Origin: Candidatus Rubneribacter avistercoris
GTDB taxonomy: Bacteria > Actinomycetota > Coriobacteriia > Coriobacteriales > Eggerthellaceae
Assembly: GCA_019115845.1 (NCBI GenBank)
Contig: DXCU01000096.1
Coordinates: 1 to 32,617, forward strand
Direction of reading: 5' to 3'
DNA length: 32,617 bases
Part shown: positions 24,271 through 32,617 of the stretch, one piece after another
How the letters are laid out: every line of letters begins with the position of its first letter
Numbering within the stretch: the first letter of the stretch is position 1
Made by a program: the position numbers and the translations under genes
Notes under the pieces: generated by a model
Databases searched by the model: none
Told to the model about the DNA's origin: nothing
What the model saw: the letters and a program-made list of their open reading frames with translations, nothing else

Positions 24271-24561
24271 ATGGCGGAGGTTCTGGAGGCGGCGATGCTC
24301 GTCTGCTTCGGCCTGTCGTGGCCGATCAACGGGTACAAAAACTACAAGGCGGGCACGGCTGTCGGAACAAGCTGGCAGTTCATCGCGCTCATCACGGCGG
24401 GGTACGCGGCCGGTATCGCGGCGAAGTTCGCGTCGGGGACGCTGAACTGGGTGCTGGCCGTCTACGTGATCAACCTCGCGTGCGTGGGGTTCAACTGGGC
24501 CGTGTACTTCCGCAACCGCCGCCTGGACGCCCGGCGCGAGGCGCAGGACGCGGTGGCTTAG
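24271..24561 (+). CDS. Small membrane protein, SemiSWEET/PQ-loop-like
   Basis: A 96-aa protein with three hydrophobic segments (about 5-20, 34-53, 58-80) and a positively charged C terminus. The SWPINGYKNYKAGTAVGTS stretch after the first helix, followed by a helix with GYAAGIAAKF, resembles the half-repeat found in SemiSWEET/PQ-loop proteins, where a proline in helix one is the hinge. SemiSWEETs dimerise to carry sugars; whether this protein does so is not known. The ATG at 24271 follows GAGGGA/GAGGAG. An ATG at 24244 is possible but lacks a ribosome binding site. It converges with the nitroreductase gene and is divergent from LysR. Confidence 0.7.
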   Translation: MAEVLEAAMLVCFGLSWPINGYKNYKAGTAVGTSWQFIALITAGYAAGIAAKFASGTLNWVLAVYVINLACVGFNWAVYFRNRRLDARREAQDAVA

Positions 24562-24582
24562 CGCGCAGGCGCCCCGGCCGCG

Positions 24583-25161
24583 TCACAGCACCACGTCTGC
24601 GAGCGGGCGCTTCGGCACGTGGTGAACGCCCTCGTCGTCGCGCCAGTAGGCGGTGGGGCCGTCCGGGGCCGCAGCCTCCAAGCGCACCTTTTCGGCGGGT
24701 CGGCCGAGCGCGAGCACGAGGTCGGGCCTGAACCGCTCCGCGTCGATGCCGAGCGCCTCCGCCACGCCGCGCTTCTTGAACGATCCCACGATGCAGCCGC
24801 CGAACCCGGCCTCCGCGGCTTGCAACATGATGGTTTGGGCGGCTATGCCCTCGTCCCAGAAGGTGAACGCGTCGGCGAGCGAGCGATCCCGGTCGCAGCA
24901 GACGACGATGTAGCCGCCTGGGCGCTCGCCGGGCTTTGGCCCGTCCCAGTCGGGCAGTGCGCGCGCCCAGGCGCAGCAGGCGAACACCTCCGCGCATTCC
25001 CGCTCGTCGGACACTATGCGGAAGCGCAGCGGCTGGGCGTTGCCGCTCGAGGCCGCAAGGCGGGCGCCGTCCACCCACGATTCCAGCAGCTCGCGCCCGA
25101 TGCGCGCGGACTCGTCGAATCGGCGGTAGCTTCGGCAGGCGGCTATGGTGTCGCGCAGCAT
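24583..25161 (-). CDS. Nitroreductase-family FMN oxidoreductase
   Basis: A 192-aa flavoprotein of the nitroreductase superfamily, which reduces nitro groups, quinones or other acceptors with NAD(P)H. The N-terminal RSYRRFDE (10-17) and SSGNAQPLRF (38-47) are the FMN phosphate and ring-binding segments. GFGGCIVGSF (119-128) and LGRP (152-155) complete the fold. The GNAQP variant of the usual SNxQP is common in the small anaerobe subgroup. The ATG at 25161 is preceded by AAGGAG at 7 bp. The gene is single and divergent from the M20 peptidase gene. The physiological substrate is unknown. Confidence 0.92.
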   Translation of the reverse strand: MLRDTIAACRSYRRFDESARIGRELLESWVDGARLAASSGNAQPLRFRIVSDERECAEVFACCAWARALPDWDGPKPGERPGGYIVVCCDRDRSLADAFTFWDEGIAAQTIMLQAAEAGFGGCIVGSFKKRGVAEALGIDAERFRPDLVLALGRPAEKVRLEAAAPDGPTAYWRDDEGVHHVPKRPLADVVL

Positions 25162-25254
25162 GGGGCTCTCCTTCCTCAAGATCCGCAGTCGGCGCGCGGG
25201 ACGCGCCTTCGGTTCCGTTTCCGGGATTGCGTCGCGCGCCGGCCCGCTTCGCAT

Positions 25255-25260
25255 TATAAT
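25255..25260 (+). promoter_or_regulatory. -10 box for the M20 peptidase gene
   Basis: A perfect TATAAT lies in an otherwise GC-rich gap, 120 bp before the peptidase start; no good -35 is visible. It is the only promoter-like signal on this strand between the nitroreductase and peptidase genes. Confidence 0.4.
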
Positions 25261-25380
25261 GGAGCGAACCGCTTCGGTATCAATTTCGCCGGGCGGGCGA
25301 CTTGTCGGGTCGGGCGGCGGCTTGCCGTCTCGACGCGGCCCGTCTCGCCCGCCGCGGTGCGCCCCGTCGGAAGGAGAGCC

Positions 25381-26496
25381 ATGAACCCGAACCGCCTGAT
25401 GAGCCTCTTTTTTGAGCTCGTCCGCATCGAAAGCCCCTCGCGCCACGAGGCAGCGATGGCCGCCCGCTGCGCCGAGGAGCTGTGTGATCTGGGCTTTTCG
25501 GTGCGCTTCGACGACTCGGCCGCGCGGACGGGGTCGGACACGGGCAACCTTATCGCGCATCTGCCCGGCACCGTTGCCGGCGCGCTTGCGCTCTCGGCGC
25601 ATCTTGACACCGTGCGGCCGTGCGCGGGCATAGAGCCTGTCGTGGAAGGCGGCGCGGTTCGCTCGGCCGGCGACACCATCCTGTCCGCCGACGACAAGGC
25701 CGGCGTGGCGGCCATCCTCGAGGGCGTGCGCTGCGCAGTGGAGGCGGACGCGCCCCGGCCCGACATCACCGTGCTGCTCACCACCTGCGAGGAGCTGCAT
25801 CTTCTGGGCTCGAGCGCGCTTAATGCCTCCGAGCTGCCCGCCGGCGCTCCGTGCTACGTGCTGGACGCCGACGGCGCGCCCGGCACCGTCATCGTCGGCG
25901 CTCCGTGCCACTGGGCGTTCTCCGCGCGCTTCGCGGGCCGCGCGGCGCATGCGGGCGTGGCGCCGGAGGAGGGCGTTTCGGCCATCGCCATGGCGGCTGC
26001 GGCCGTGGACGCCATGCCCCTTGGCCGCATCGACGAGGCCACCACGGCCAACGTCGGCACCATCCGCGGCGGACGCGAGACGAACGTGGTGCCGGACGCC
26101 TGCGAGATCACAGGTGAGTGCCGCTCGCTTGCGCCCGAGCGCGCCGAGGGCCAGAAGGCCGCCATGACCGCCGCCCTCCGGGACGCCGCCGCGCGTTTCG
26201 GCGGCTCGGTGGAGGTCGAATGGACGAAAAGCTACGACGCCGTGCGCTACGCCGAGGACGACGAGCCCGTGCGCCGCGCGGTCGCCGCGGCCCGCGCGGC
26301 CGGCCTCGAGCCGCGCCTGCGCCGTTCCGGCGGCGGTGCCGACGCGAACGTGCTGTGCGCCCGCGGCGTGCCCGCCCTCACCTTGGGCATCGGCATGGAG
26401 GCCTACCACTCCACAGACGAGCGCATAGCCGTGTCCGACCTCGAGGGCACCGCCCGCCTCGTGGAGGCCCTCATCGCCCAAAGCGCCAAAGGATAG
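25381..26496 (+). CDS. M20-family metallopeptidase (peptidase T-like)
   Basis: A 371-aa di-zinc aminopeptidase-type enzyme of the M20/PepT group, expected to hydrolyse small peptides or amide bonds in the cytoplasm. Metal and catalytic residues are in place: SAHLDTV (72-78; H74, D76), SADDKAG (102-108; bridging Asp), TTCEELHLLG (134-143; general base E137 and metal ligand E138), LDADG (161-165), and AYHSTDE near the C terminus with the last histidine ligand. A lid/dimerisation domain (about 175-285) with GRAAHAGVAPEEG sits between. AAGGAG (25371-25376) precedes the ATG. The name pepT is avoided because the specificity within M20 is uncertain. Confidence 0.9.
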   Translation: MNPNRLMSLFFELVRIESPSRHEAAMAARCAEELCDLGFSVRFDDSAARTGSDTGNLIAHLPGTVAGALALSAHLDTVRPCAGIEPVVEGGAVRSAGDTILSADDKAGVAAILEGVRCAVEADAPRPDITVLLTTCEELHLLGSSALNASELPAGAPCYVLDADGAPGTVIVGAPCHWAFSARFAGRAAHAGVAPEEGVSAIAMAAAAVDAMPLGRIDEATTANVGTIRGGRETNVVPDACEITGECRSLAPERAEGQKAAMTAALRDAAARFGGSVEVEWTKSYDAVRYAEDDEPVRRAVAAARAAGLEPRLRRSGGGADANVLCARGVPALTLGIGMEAYHSTDERIAVSDLEGTARLVEALIAQSAKG

Positions 26497-26798
26497 GAAA
26501 GCCGATGAGGAGAAAAACGCGCGCTTTGCCCCGAAAGCCCGTGCTGGCGCGCTCCGAAACGTGAAAAACTTCCGGAACATAAGGCAAAGAATCCCACGTT
26601 TCCCGGGCTGCTGGCGATTCACCTGCGTAAACGTTTGTCAAGAGGAATAGATACACCCGGATGCGTGGCGTTTGACAACCTCGTATGCGGATGGTAGAGT
26701 TCTCGTTCGCGTCCCTCAGGGGATGCTTGTTTTTGTGTGCGCATCAGCTGAACGCACACGGAAACGACAAGCAAGCAAGAGGTAGAAGGAGAGAAGCT
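26497..26798 (+). promoter_or_regulatory. Intergenic region and leader upstream of rpsL
   Basis: A 302-bp gap without a gene. It holds the str-operon promoter (26672-26700) and a leader of about 90 nt. The leader carries a hairpin GTGTGCG/CGCACAC (26735-26741, 26753-26759) with an 11-nt loop, which could be a ribosomal-protein or attenuation control element. AAGGAG at 26786-26791 is the rpsL ribosome binding site. No clear terminator for the peptidase gene was found. Confidence 0.6.
26672..26700 (+). promoter_or_regulatory. str/S10 operon promoter
   Basis: A perfect -35 TTGACA (26672-26677) and TAGAGT -10 (26695-26700) are separated by the optimal 17 bp. This is the best promoter in the window and suits a highly expressed ribosomal operon. 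Confidence 0.8.
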
Positions 26799-27170
26799 TT
26801 GCCTACCATCAACCAGCTGGTCCGCAAGGGCCGCAAGAAGTCGGTCGACAAGAAGAAGACGCCGGCTCTGAAGGGCAACCCGCAGAAGCGCGGCGTGTGC
26901 ACCCGCGTGTACACGACCACGCCGAGGAAGCCGAACTCGGCTCTGCGCAAGGTCTGCCGCGTGCGCCTGGTCAACGGCATGGAGGTGACCGCCTACATCC
27001 CGGGCATCGGCCACAACCTGCAGGAGCACTCCATGGTGCTCATCCGCGGCGGCCGCGTGAAGGACCTGCCCGGCGTGCGCTACAAGGTCATCCGCGCGGC
27101 GCTCGACTGCGCTGCGGTGGACAGCCGCCGTCAGGCCCGCAGCCGCTACGGCGCCAAGCGCCCGAAGTAA
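26799..27170 (+). CDS. rpsL: 30S ribosomal protein uS12
   Basis: A 123-aa component of the decoding centre of the small subunit. The sequence [14 protein letters not shown] at the start, [14 protein letters not shown] and [14 protein letters not shown] are family hallmarks. The lysines in RKPNS and RVKDLPG, positions where changes give streptomycin resistance, are wild type. The start is TTG at 26799, shown by AAGGAG 7 bp upstream and by the conserved N terminus; the in-frame ATG further upstream lies in the leader. It is the first gene of the operon, driven by the near-consensus promoter at 26672. Confidence 0.98.
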   Translation: MPTINQLVRKGRKKSVDKKKTPALKGNPQKRGVCTRVYTTTPRKPNSALRKVCRVRLVNGMEVTAYIPGIGHNLQEHSMVLIRGGRVKDLPGVRYKVIRAALDCAAVDSRRQARSRYGAKRPK

Positions 27171-27287
27171 CAACCCGTTAAGACGCGCGGGCCGCACAGC
27201 CGCCGACGCCCGAAGGGGGTGCAGGCGGGGCCTAATGAGCGGCGGGGAAGCCGCCCCGAAGCGCGCAGGAACAAGAAGGAGTAACAC

Positions 27288-27758
27288 ATGCCGCGTCGTG
27301 CAGCAGCCGTCCGCCGCGAAGTGCAGCCGGACGCCAAGTACAACAACCGCCTGGTCACGCAGCTGATCAACAAGATCCTGCTTGACGGCAAGAAGTCCCT
27401 GGCCGAGCGCATCGTCTACGGTGCCTTCGACATCATCGAGGAGAAGACCGGCGGGGACCCGCTGGCCGTGTTCAAGAAGGCCATGGACAACGTGCGCCCC
27501 ACGCTGGAGGTCAAGCCCAAGCGCGTGGGCGGCGCCACCTACCAGGTGCCGATGGAGGTCAACTCCCGTCGCGCCACCACGCTGGCTATCCGCTGGATCG
27601 TGGACTTCTCGCGCAAGCGCAAGGAGCACACCATGATGCAGCGCCTGGCCGCCGAGATCATGGACGCCGCCGAGAACACGGGCGCGTCGGTGAAGAAGCG
27701 CGAGGATCTGTACAAGATGGCCGAGTCGAACCGTGCGTTCTCGCACTACCGCTTCTAA
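27288..27758 (+). CDS. rpsG: 30S ribosomal protein uS7
   Basis: A 156-aa protein that binds the 3' major domain of 16S rRNA and nucleates head assembly. [20 protein letters not shown] at the start and [11 protein letters not shown] are typical. AAGGAG (27276-27281) lies 6 bp before the ATG. The 117-bp spacer after rpsL contains a short GGCGG/CCGCC hairpin near 27241-27256; in E. coli the rpsL-rpsG spacer is the site of S7 autoregulation, so a similar role is possible here. Full-length and normal. Confidence 0.98.
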   Translation: MPRRAAAVRREVQPDAKYNNRLVTQLINKILLDGKKSLAERIVYGAFDIIEEKTGGDPLAVFKKAMDNVRPTLEVKPKRVGGATYQVPMEVNSRRATTLAIRWIVDFSRKRKEHTMMQRLAAEIMDAAENTGASVKKREDLYKMAESNRAFSHYRF

Positions 27759-27772
27759 GGGGGCCGCGCATC

Positions 27773-29875
27773 ATGGCTAAAACCTCTCTGAAGCAGACGC
27801 GCAACTTCGGCATCATGGCCCACATCGATGCGGGCAAGACCACCACGACCGAGCGCATCCTCTACTACACGGGCAAGACCCACAAGATCGGCGAGGTGCA
27901 CGACGGCGCCGCGACGATGGACTGGATGGTGCAGGAGCAGGAGCGCGGCGTGACCATCACCGCCGCCGCCACCACGTGCTTCTGGACGAAGGACGACGTG
28001 GAGTACCGCTTCCAGATCATCGACACGCCCGGCCACGTGGACTTCACCTCCGAGGTGGAGCGCTCCCTGCGCGTGCTCGACGGCACCGTGGCGGTGTTCG
28101 ACGCCGTGGCCGGCGTGCAGCCGCAGTCCGAGACGGTGTGGCGCCAGGCCGAGCGCTACGGCGTGCCCCGCATCGCCTTCATCAACAAGTACGACCGCGT
28201 GGGCGCCGACTTCGCGCACGCCATCGAGACTATGCGCGACCGCCTGGGCGCCAACGCTGTGGCCGCGCAGATCCCCATGGGCGCCGAGGACGGCTTCTGG
28301 GGCGTCATCGACCTGGTGACCATGACGGCTTGGGACTTCAAGGCCGACGAGAAGGGCATGACCTACCCCGAGCCCATGGACGCCATCCCGGCCGAGTTCG
28401 CCGAGGAGGCCGAGCTGCGCCATCAGGAGCTGCTTGAGGCCGCCGCCGACTGCGACGACGAGCTTATGGAGAAGGTCCTCATGGAGGAGGACGTCACGGT
28501 CGAGGAGCTGAAGGCCGCCCTGCGCAAGGGCGTCATCGCTTGCCAGATCAACCCGGTGTTCGTGGGTTCGGCCTACAAGAACAAAGGCGTGCAGGAGCTG
28601 TTGGACGCCGTGGTGGACTACCTGCCCAGCCCGGTGGACATCCCCGCCATCAAGGGCATCGACCCCGCCACCGGCGAGGAGGGCGAGCGTCCGGCCGATC
28701 CGAAGGCGCCGTTTGCGGCCCTGGCCTTCAAGATCATGACGGACCCGTTCGTGGGCAAGCTCACCTACCTGCGCGTGTACTCGGGCTCGCTCGACTCGGG
28801 CAGCTACGTGATCAACGCGGTGAAGGACAAGAAGGAGCGCATCGGGCGCCTTCTGCAGATGCACTCCAACCAGCGCGTGGACATCGACTCCTGCTCCGCC
28901 GGCGACATCGTGGCGGTGGTGGGCCTGAAGGCCACGTCCACCGGCGACACGCTCTGCGACGAGAGCGCCCCCATCGTGCTGGAGTCCATGGAGTTCGCCG
29001 AGCCGGTCATCGACATCGCCATCGAGCCCAAGACGAAGGCCGAGCAGGACAAGATGGGCGTGGCCCTGGCCAAGCTCGCCGAGGAGGACCCCACCTTCCG
29101 CGTGTCCACCAACCATGAGACCGGCCAGACCATCATCGCCGGCATGGGCGAGCTGCACCTGGAGATCATCGTCGACCGCCTGCTGCGTGAGTTCAAGGTT
29201 GAGGCCAACGTGGGCAAGCCGCAGGTGGCCTACCGCGAGCGTCCGGGCCACGAGGTCATGGGCGCCGAGGGCAAGTTCGTGCGCCAGTCCGGCGGTCGCG
29301 GCCAGTACGGCCATGCCGTCATCAACATGTACCCGCAGGAGCCGGGCGAGGGCTACGCCTTCGAGAACAAGATCGTGGGCGGCGTGGTGCCCAAGGAGTA
29401 CATCCCGTCTGTGGACAAGGGCATCCAGGAGGCTCTGAACTCCGGCGTGCTGGCGGGCTACCCCGTGGAGGACGTGCGCGTTGAGCTGGTGGACGGCTCC
29501 TACCACGAGGTGGACTCCTCCGAGGCCGCCTTCAAGGTGGCGGGCTCTATGGCCATCAAGGACGCGCTGCGCAAGTCGAACCCGGTCATCCTCGAGCCTG
29601 TCATGGCCGTCGAGGTGGAGACGCCCGAGGAGTACACCGGTTTCGTCATGGGCGACATCCCCAGCCGTCGCGGCATGATCCAGGGTCAGGAGCGTCGCGG
29701 CAACGCCGTGGTCATCGAGGCCAAGGTTCCCCTGGGCCAGATGTTCGGCTACGCCACCGACCTTCGCTCCGGCACGCAGGGTCGCGCCGTGTACACGATG
29801 CAGTTCGACTCCTACCAGCCGGTTCCCAAGAGCGTGGCGGAGGAGATTGTCAGCAAGGCCGGCGGCAACGCCTAG
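27773..29875 (+). CDS. fusA: Translation elongation factor G
   Basis: A 700-aa GTPase that drives ribosomal translocation and, with RRF, recycling. G-motifs are AHIDAGKT (16-23), RGVTIT switch II region (58-63), DTPGHVDF (84-91) and NKYD (138-141); the last has Tyr where NKMD or NKID is usual, a tolerated position. Domains II to V follow in full, including the domain [10 protein letters not shown] loop region and the [10 protein letters not shown] segment near the C terminus. The ATG lies 14 bp after the rpsG stop. The next gene is rpsJ, not tuf, so elongation factor Tu must be encoded elsewhere. Confidence 0.98.
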   Translation: MAKTSLKQTRNFGIMAHIDAGKTTTTERILYYTGKTHKIGEVHDGAATMDWMVQEQERGVTITAAATTCFWTKDDVEYRFQIIDTPGHVDFTSEVERSLRVLDGTVAVFDAVAGVQPQSETVWRQAERYGVPRIAFINKYDRVGADFAHAIETMRDRLGANAVAAQIPMGAEDGFWGVIDLVTMTAWDFKADEKGMTYPEPMDAIPAEFAEEAELRHQELLEAAADCDDELMEKVLMEEDVTVEELKAALRKGVIACQINPVFVGSAYKNKGVQELLDAVVDYLPSPVDIPAIKGIDPATGEEGERPADPKAPFAALAFKIMTDPFVGKLTYLRVYSGSLDSGSYVINAVKDKKERIGRLLQMHSNQRVDIDSCSAGDIVAVVGLKATSTGDTLCDESAPIVLESMEFAEPVIDIAIEPKTKAEQDKMGVALAKLAEEDPTFRVSTNHETGQTIIAGMGELHLEIIVDRLLREFKVEANVGKPQVAYRERPGHEVMGAEGKFVRQSGGRGQYGHAVINMYPQEPGEGYAFENKIVGGVVPKEYIPSVDKGIQEALNSGVLAGYPVEDVRVELVDGSYHEVDSSEAAFKVAGSMAIKDALRKSNPVILEPVMAVEVETPEEYTGFVMGDIPSRRGMIQGQERRGNAVVIEAKVPLGQMFGYATDLRSGTQGRAVYTMQFDSYQPVPKSVAEEIVSKAGGNA

Positions 29876-29909
29876 GGCGTGCTCGCAAGCATAGTTGGAG
29901 GTAAAGCAA

Positions 29910-30218
29910 GTGGCTAATCAGAAGATTCGCATTCGCCTGAAGGGCTACGACCATGAGATTGTGGACCAGTCCACGAAGCTCATCGTCGACACCGCCCAGA
30001 AGACGGGTGCCAAGGTGTCCGGCCCCATTCCGCTGCCGACGGAGCGCAACCTGTACTGCGTCGTGCGCGGGCCGCACGTTGACAAAGACTCGCGCGAGCA
30101 GTTCGAGATGCGCACGCACAAGCGCCTCATCGACATCCTGGAGCCCACCCCGAACACGGTTGACTCCCTGATGCGCCTCGATCTCCCCGCCGGCGTCGAC
30201 ATCGAGATCAAGCTGTAA
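29910..30218 (+). CDS. rpsJ: 30S ribosomal protein uS10
   Basis: A 102-aa head protein of the small subunit that also acts as NusE in antitermination. [30 protein letters not shown] and [13 protein letters not shown] are characteristic. The GTG start at 29910 has GGAGGT 7 bp upstream and matches the family N terminus; an ATG 15 bp upstream overlaps the ribosome binding site and is rejected. It lies 34 bp after fusA, so the S10 operon is fused to the str operon with no visible promoter or terminator between them. Confidence 0.97.
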   Translation: MANQKIRIRLKGYDHEIVDQSTKLIVDTAQKTGAKVSGPIPLPTERNLYCVVRGPHVDKDSREQFEMRTHKRLIDILEPTPNTVDSLMRLDLPAGVDIEIKL

Positions 30219-30233
30219 AGGGGGATGTGCGAC

Positions 30234-30872
30234 ATGATCAACGCCATCTACGGTAAGAAAATCGGCATGACCCAGATCTTCGGCGAGGACGACCGCGTCA
30301 TCCCCGTGACGGTGATCCAGGCCGAGCCGAACAAGGTGTGCCAGGTCAAGACGAAGGCCACGGACGGCTACGAGGCCGTGCAGCTGGGCTTCGGCACGGT
30401 GCGCACGTACAAGAAAAGCGGCGAGTACCGCGTGAACAAGCCCATGGGCGGCCATTTCGCCAAGCAGGGCACCGCGCCCACGCGCTACCTGCGCGAGGTT
30501 CGCGTGGAGGACGCCTCCGAGTACAAGGTGGGCGACCTGCAGACGGTGGCCGCGTTCGCCGACGTGAAGAAGGTGGACGTCCAGGGCAAGTCCAAGGGCA
30601 AGGGCTTCGCCGGCGTCATGAAGCGCTGGGGCTTCCGCGGCGGCCCGGGCGGCCACGGCGCGCACTTTCATCGCGCTCCGGGCTCCATCGGCCAGTGCGC
30701 CACGCCTTCGCGCGTGTTCAAGGGCGTCAAGCTTCCGGGACGCATGGGCTGCGACACCGTGACCGTGCGCAATCTCGAGGTGGTGCGCATCGACGAGGAG
30801 CAGAACCTCATCCTGGTGAAGGGTGCCATCCCCGGTGGCAAGAACGGCATCGTTCGCGTCCGCATGGCGTAG
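30234..30872 (+). CDS. rplC: 50S ribosomal protein uL3
   Basis: A 212-aa early assembly protein close to the peptidyl transferase centre. [15 protein letters not shown] at the N terminus, [21 protein letters not shown] split by its central loop, and [13 protein letters not shown] are typical. The central extension that reaches the catalytic centre is intact. ATG at 30234 is preferred over one at 30225 because the AAAGGGGGA Shine-Dalgarno (30217-30225) is then 8 bp upstream. Follows rpsJ by 15 bp. Confidence 0.97.
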   Translation: MINAIYGKKIGMTQIFGEDDRVIPVTVIQAEPNKVCQVKTKATDGYEAVQLGFGTVRTYKKSGEYRVNKPMGGHFAKQGTAPTRYLREVRVEDASEYKVGDLQTVAAFADVKKVDVQGKSKGKGFAGVMKRWGFRGGPGGHGAHFHRAPGSIGQCATPSRVFKGVKLPGRMGCDTVTVRNLEVVRIDEEQNLILVKGAIPGGKNGIVRVRMA

Positions 30873-30903
30873 AGCGCGAATCGAAATAAGGAGCTTGAAC
30901 AAC

Positions 30904-31527
30904 ATGACGACTATCGACATCAAAGACGCGAAGGGACAGAAGGCCGGATCGGCCGAGCTGGCTCCCTCCGTGTTCGGCATCGAGCCGAACGTGCCCGTCA
31001 TGCACCAGGTGGTTCGCGCGCAGCGCGCATCCTGGCGCCGTGGCACGCACGACACCAAGACCCGCGGCCAGGTGCGCGGCGGCGGCAAGAAGCCGTGGCG
31101 CCAGAAGGGTACGGGTCGCGCCCGCCAGGGCTCCATCCGCTCGCCCCAGTGGACCGGCGGCGGCGTGGTGTTCGGCCCGCATCCGCGTTCCTACGCGTTC
31201 CGCGTGAACAAGAAGGAGGTCAAGCTGGCCATGCGTTCGGCGCTGTCCGCCAAGCTGGCCGACGGGCAGCTGTACGTGGTGGAGGACTTCTCTTTCGAGA
31301 AGCCGCGCACCAAAGACGCGGTGGCTGCGCTCAAAGCGCTGGGCATCGAGGGACGCACGACCATCGTGGTGGCCGACGACGCGGTGAACACCTACCTGTC
31401 GTTCCGCAACATCCCCACGGTGAACGTCCTTCCGGTGACCGCGATCAACACCTATGACCTGATCGACAACAAGGCGCTCGTCCTGACGGCGGGCACGCTG
31501 AGCCGCATCGAGGAGGTGCTCGCATAA
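30904..31527 (+). CDS. rplD: 50S ribosomal protein uL4
   Basis: A 207-aa protein lining the exit tunnel; in E. coli it also represses the S10 operon. RGGGKKPWRQKGTGRARQGS is the tunnel-constriction loop, where changes give macrolide resistance; it looks wild type. GGGVVFGPHPRSYAFRVNKK follows. AAGGAG lies 11 bp before the ATG at 30904. The stop overlaps the rplW start by one base. No S10-leader like structure is obvious upstream of rpsJ, so L4 control is not assured. Confidence 0.97.
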   Translation: MTTIDIKDAKGQKAGSAELAPSVFGIEPNVPVMHQVVRAQRASWRRGTHDTKTRGQVRGGGKKPWRQKGTGRARQGSIRSPQWTGGGVVFGPHPRSYAFRVNKKEVKLAMRSALSAKLADGQLYVVEDFSFEKPRTKDAVAALKALGIEGRTTIVVADDAVNTYLSFRNIPTVNVLPVTAINTYDLIDNKALVLTAGTLSRIEEVLA

Positions 31528-31811
31528 TGAAGGATCCTCGCGAGATCATCATCCGCCCCATCATCACGGAGCACAGCTACGACATGATGGAGAAGAACAC
31601 CTACACGTTCGAGGTTGCCAAGGACGCCAACAAGATTGAGGTCCGCCAGGCCATCGAGGCCATCTTCGACGTGACGGTGGTCAAGGTGAACACCCTGAAC
31701 GTGAAGCCCAAGACCAAGCGCGTTCGCTACAAGGAAGGCAAGACCCGCTCCTGGAAGAAGGCCATGGTCACGCTCAAGGAAGGCGACACGATCGAGCTGT
31801 TCGCGTCGTAG
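31527..31811 (+). CDS. rplW: 50S ribosomal protein uL23
   Basis: A 94-aa protein at the tunnel exit, docking site for trigger factor and SRP. IIIRPIITEHSYDMMEKN and YTFEVAKDANKIEVRQAIE are typical, and KPKTKRVRYKEGKTRSWKKA completes the loop. It overlaps rplD by one base, with GGAGG inside rplD as its ribosome binding site. Normally rplB follows at once. Here a strong terminator starts 25 bp after the stop codon. Confidence 0.97.
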   Translation: MKDPREIIIRPIITEHSYDMMEKNTYTFEVAKDANKIEVRQAIEAIFDVTVVKVNTLNVKPKTKRVRYKEGKTRSWKKAMVTLKEGDTIELFAS

Positions 31812-31836
31812 ACGCGCCGCTCTTCGCACCGAGCGA

Positions 31837-31872
31837 AAGGCTCCCGGACGAATGCGTCCGGGAGCCTTTTTC
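31837..31872 (+). terminator. Strong intrinsic terminator after rplW
   Basis: A perfect 15-bp stem (31837-31851 with 31856-31870) with loop AATG is followed by a T-run to 31872 and a further TTTT shortly after. Because A residues precede the stem, it could also work in the opposite direction. It should end str-S10 transcription before the expected rplB. Confidence 0.95.
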
Positions 31873-31978
31873 GTTTTGACTACGCTATGGGCGCGGGCGT
31901 GCGAGGGCGTGGCGCGCTTCGCGTTGACGGCGCGGCCGCCGCGCACGAGGCGGCAGAAAGAACGCAAGAGGGACAGCT

Positions 31979-32617
31979 GTGGCAAAACGGGAAGAAGAGA
32001 AGGCGTCCGGCAAGGTGTACGGCTACGCGCGCGTTTCGGCGCGCGATCAGAACCTTGCCCGGCAGCTTGACGCGCTGAGGGCGTTTCCGGTGGTCAGCGC
32101 GAACATCTACGCCGACAAGGCCAGCGGGAGGGACTTTGCCCGGCCGGGGTACCGAGCGCTCCTTCGCAAGCTGCGGGCGGGAGACGTGCTGGTGGTGAAG
32201 AGCATCGACCGTCTGGGGCGCGACTACGACGAGACGTTGGAGGAATGGCGGCGCATCACCAAGGAGAAGGGGGCGGCCATCGTGGTGCTGGACATGCCGC
32301 TGCTCAACACGCGGGAGCGACGCGACGATGTGACCGGGGCGTTTCTGGCCGACGTCGTGCTGCAGATATTGAGCTACGTCGCCCAGATGGAGCGCGAGAA
32401 CACCCGGCAGCGCCAGGCCGAGGGGATAGCCGCCGCAAAGGCGCGCGGCGTGAGGTTCGGGCGGCCGGCCATTCCGCGTCCGCAGGCGTACCAGGCCGTC
32501 AGGGGAAAGCGCCTTGCGGGGACGCTCACATGCAAGGAGGCGGCGCGGCGCCTTGGCGTCAGCACGAAGACGCTCGAACGGTGGATGAAGCAGGACGCGG
32601 AGGCGGACGGGGCTGGG
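31979..32617 (+). CDS. Serine recombinase (resolvase/invertase family), runs off window
   Basis: At least 213 residues are encoded from GTG 31979 with no stop before the window ends, so the 3' end is missing. YARVSARDQN (16-25) carries the nucleophile S20 with R18. GDVLVVKSIDRLGRD (68-82) supplies D77, R78 and R81. The long helix with QMERENTRQRQAEGI (about 141-155) is the dimer E-helix. A C-terminal HTH (GTLTCKEAARRLGVSTKTLE, about 182-201) binds DNA. This is the small resolvase/DNA invertase type, catalysing inversion or resolution through a phosphoserine link. GAGGGA lies just upstream of the GTG. It occupies the place where rplB is expected after rplW, so it probably belongs to an inserted element. 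Active residues are intact. Confidence 0.9.
   Translation, partial: MAKREEEKASGKVYGYARVSARDQNLARQLDALRAFPVVSANIYADKASGRDFARPGYRALLRKLRAGDVLVVKSIDRLGRDYDETLEEWRRITKEKGAAIVVLDMPLLNTRERRDDVTGAFLADVVLQILSYVAQMERENTRQRQAEGIAAAKARGVRFGRPAIPRPQAYQAVRGKRLAGTLTCKEAARRLGVSTKTLERWMKQDAEADGAG

Noticed and set aside
27755..29506. 583-codon minus-strand frame opposite fusA
   Set aside because: Antisense shadow of a highly conserved, codon-biased gene.

Overview
The window is about 32.6 kb of GC-rich bacterial chromosome. Gene content and order suggest a Coriobacteriia member, probably Eggerthellaceae. This is inferred from the high GC, the pairing of a membrane-bound LuxR regulator with a Tat-exported flavoprotein reductase, the fused serine dehydratase, and the join of the str and S10 ribosomal operons. 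No 16S rRNA or other decisive marker is present, so the taxonomy is inference. No tRNA, rRNA or CRISPR array was seen.

Left end (1-2567): one end of an integrated element. It holds a tyrosine integrase overlapping a small excisionase-like HTH protein, a divergent XRE regulator, an operator-like repeat cluster between them, and a repeat-rich region that ends 16 bp from the guaA stop codon. The 3' end of guaA is a known integration site for genomic islands, so this reads as an attachment region.

Metabolic core (2568-14419): guaA; an exported nuclease lipoprotein; uppP (cell-wall lipid carrier recycling); an AEC permease; a translationally coupled chorismate mutase and DAHP synthase pair (entry to aromatic amino-acid synthesis); an ABC exporter; and pcrA helicase. 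Two copies of an apparently undescribed, roughly 150-bp palindromic repeat occur here. One lies between aroF and the ABC exporter. The other lies in frame inside pcrA, where it encodes an extra linker. A separate MITE-like hairpin element with perfect 26-bp terminal inverted repeats lies in the 771-bp gap before pcrA.

Accessory insert (14505-16567): a DUF4143-type AAA ATPase preceded by three direct repeats spaced exactly 32 bp apart, and a RelE/ParE-Phd type toxin-antitoxin pair.

Middle (16687-26496): fused L-serine dehydratase; a LuxR membrane regulator split by a frameshift in a G6 tract; the adjacent Tat lipoprotein flavoprotein with a divergent active-site region; a CBS-containing family II pyrophosphatase; LysR; a SemiSWEET-like small membrane protein; a nitroreductase; and an M20 peptidase.

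Right end (26672-32617): a near-consensus promoter drives rpsL-rpsG-fusA, followed directly by rpsJ-rplC-rplD-rplW with no tuf gene between fusA and rpsJ. A very strong intrinsic terminator follows rplW, and then, where rplB would be expected, a serine recombinase gene runs off the window. The S10 operon therefore appears to be interrupted by a mobile element.
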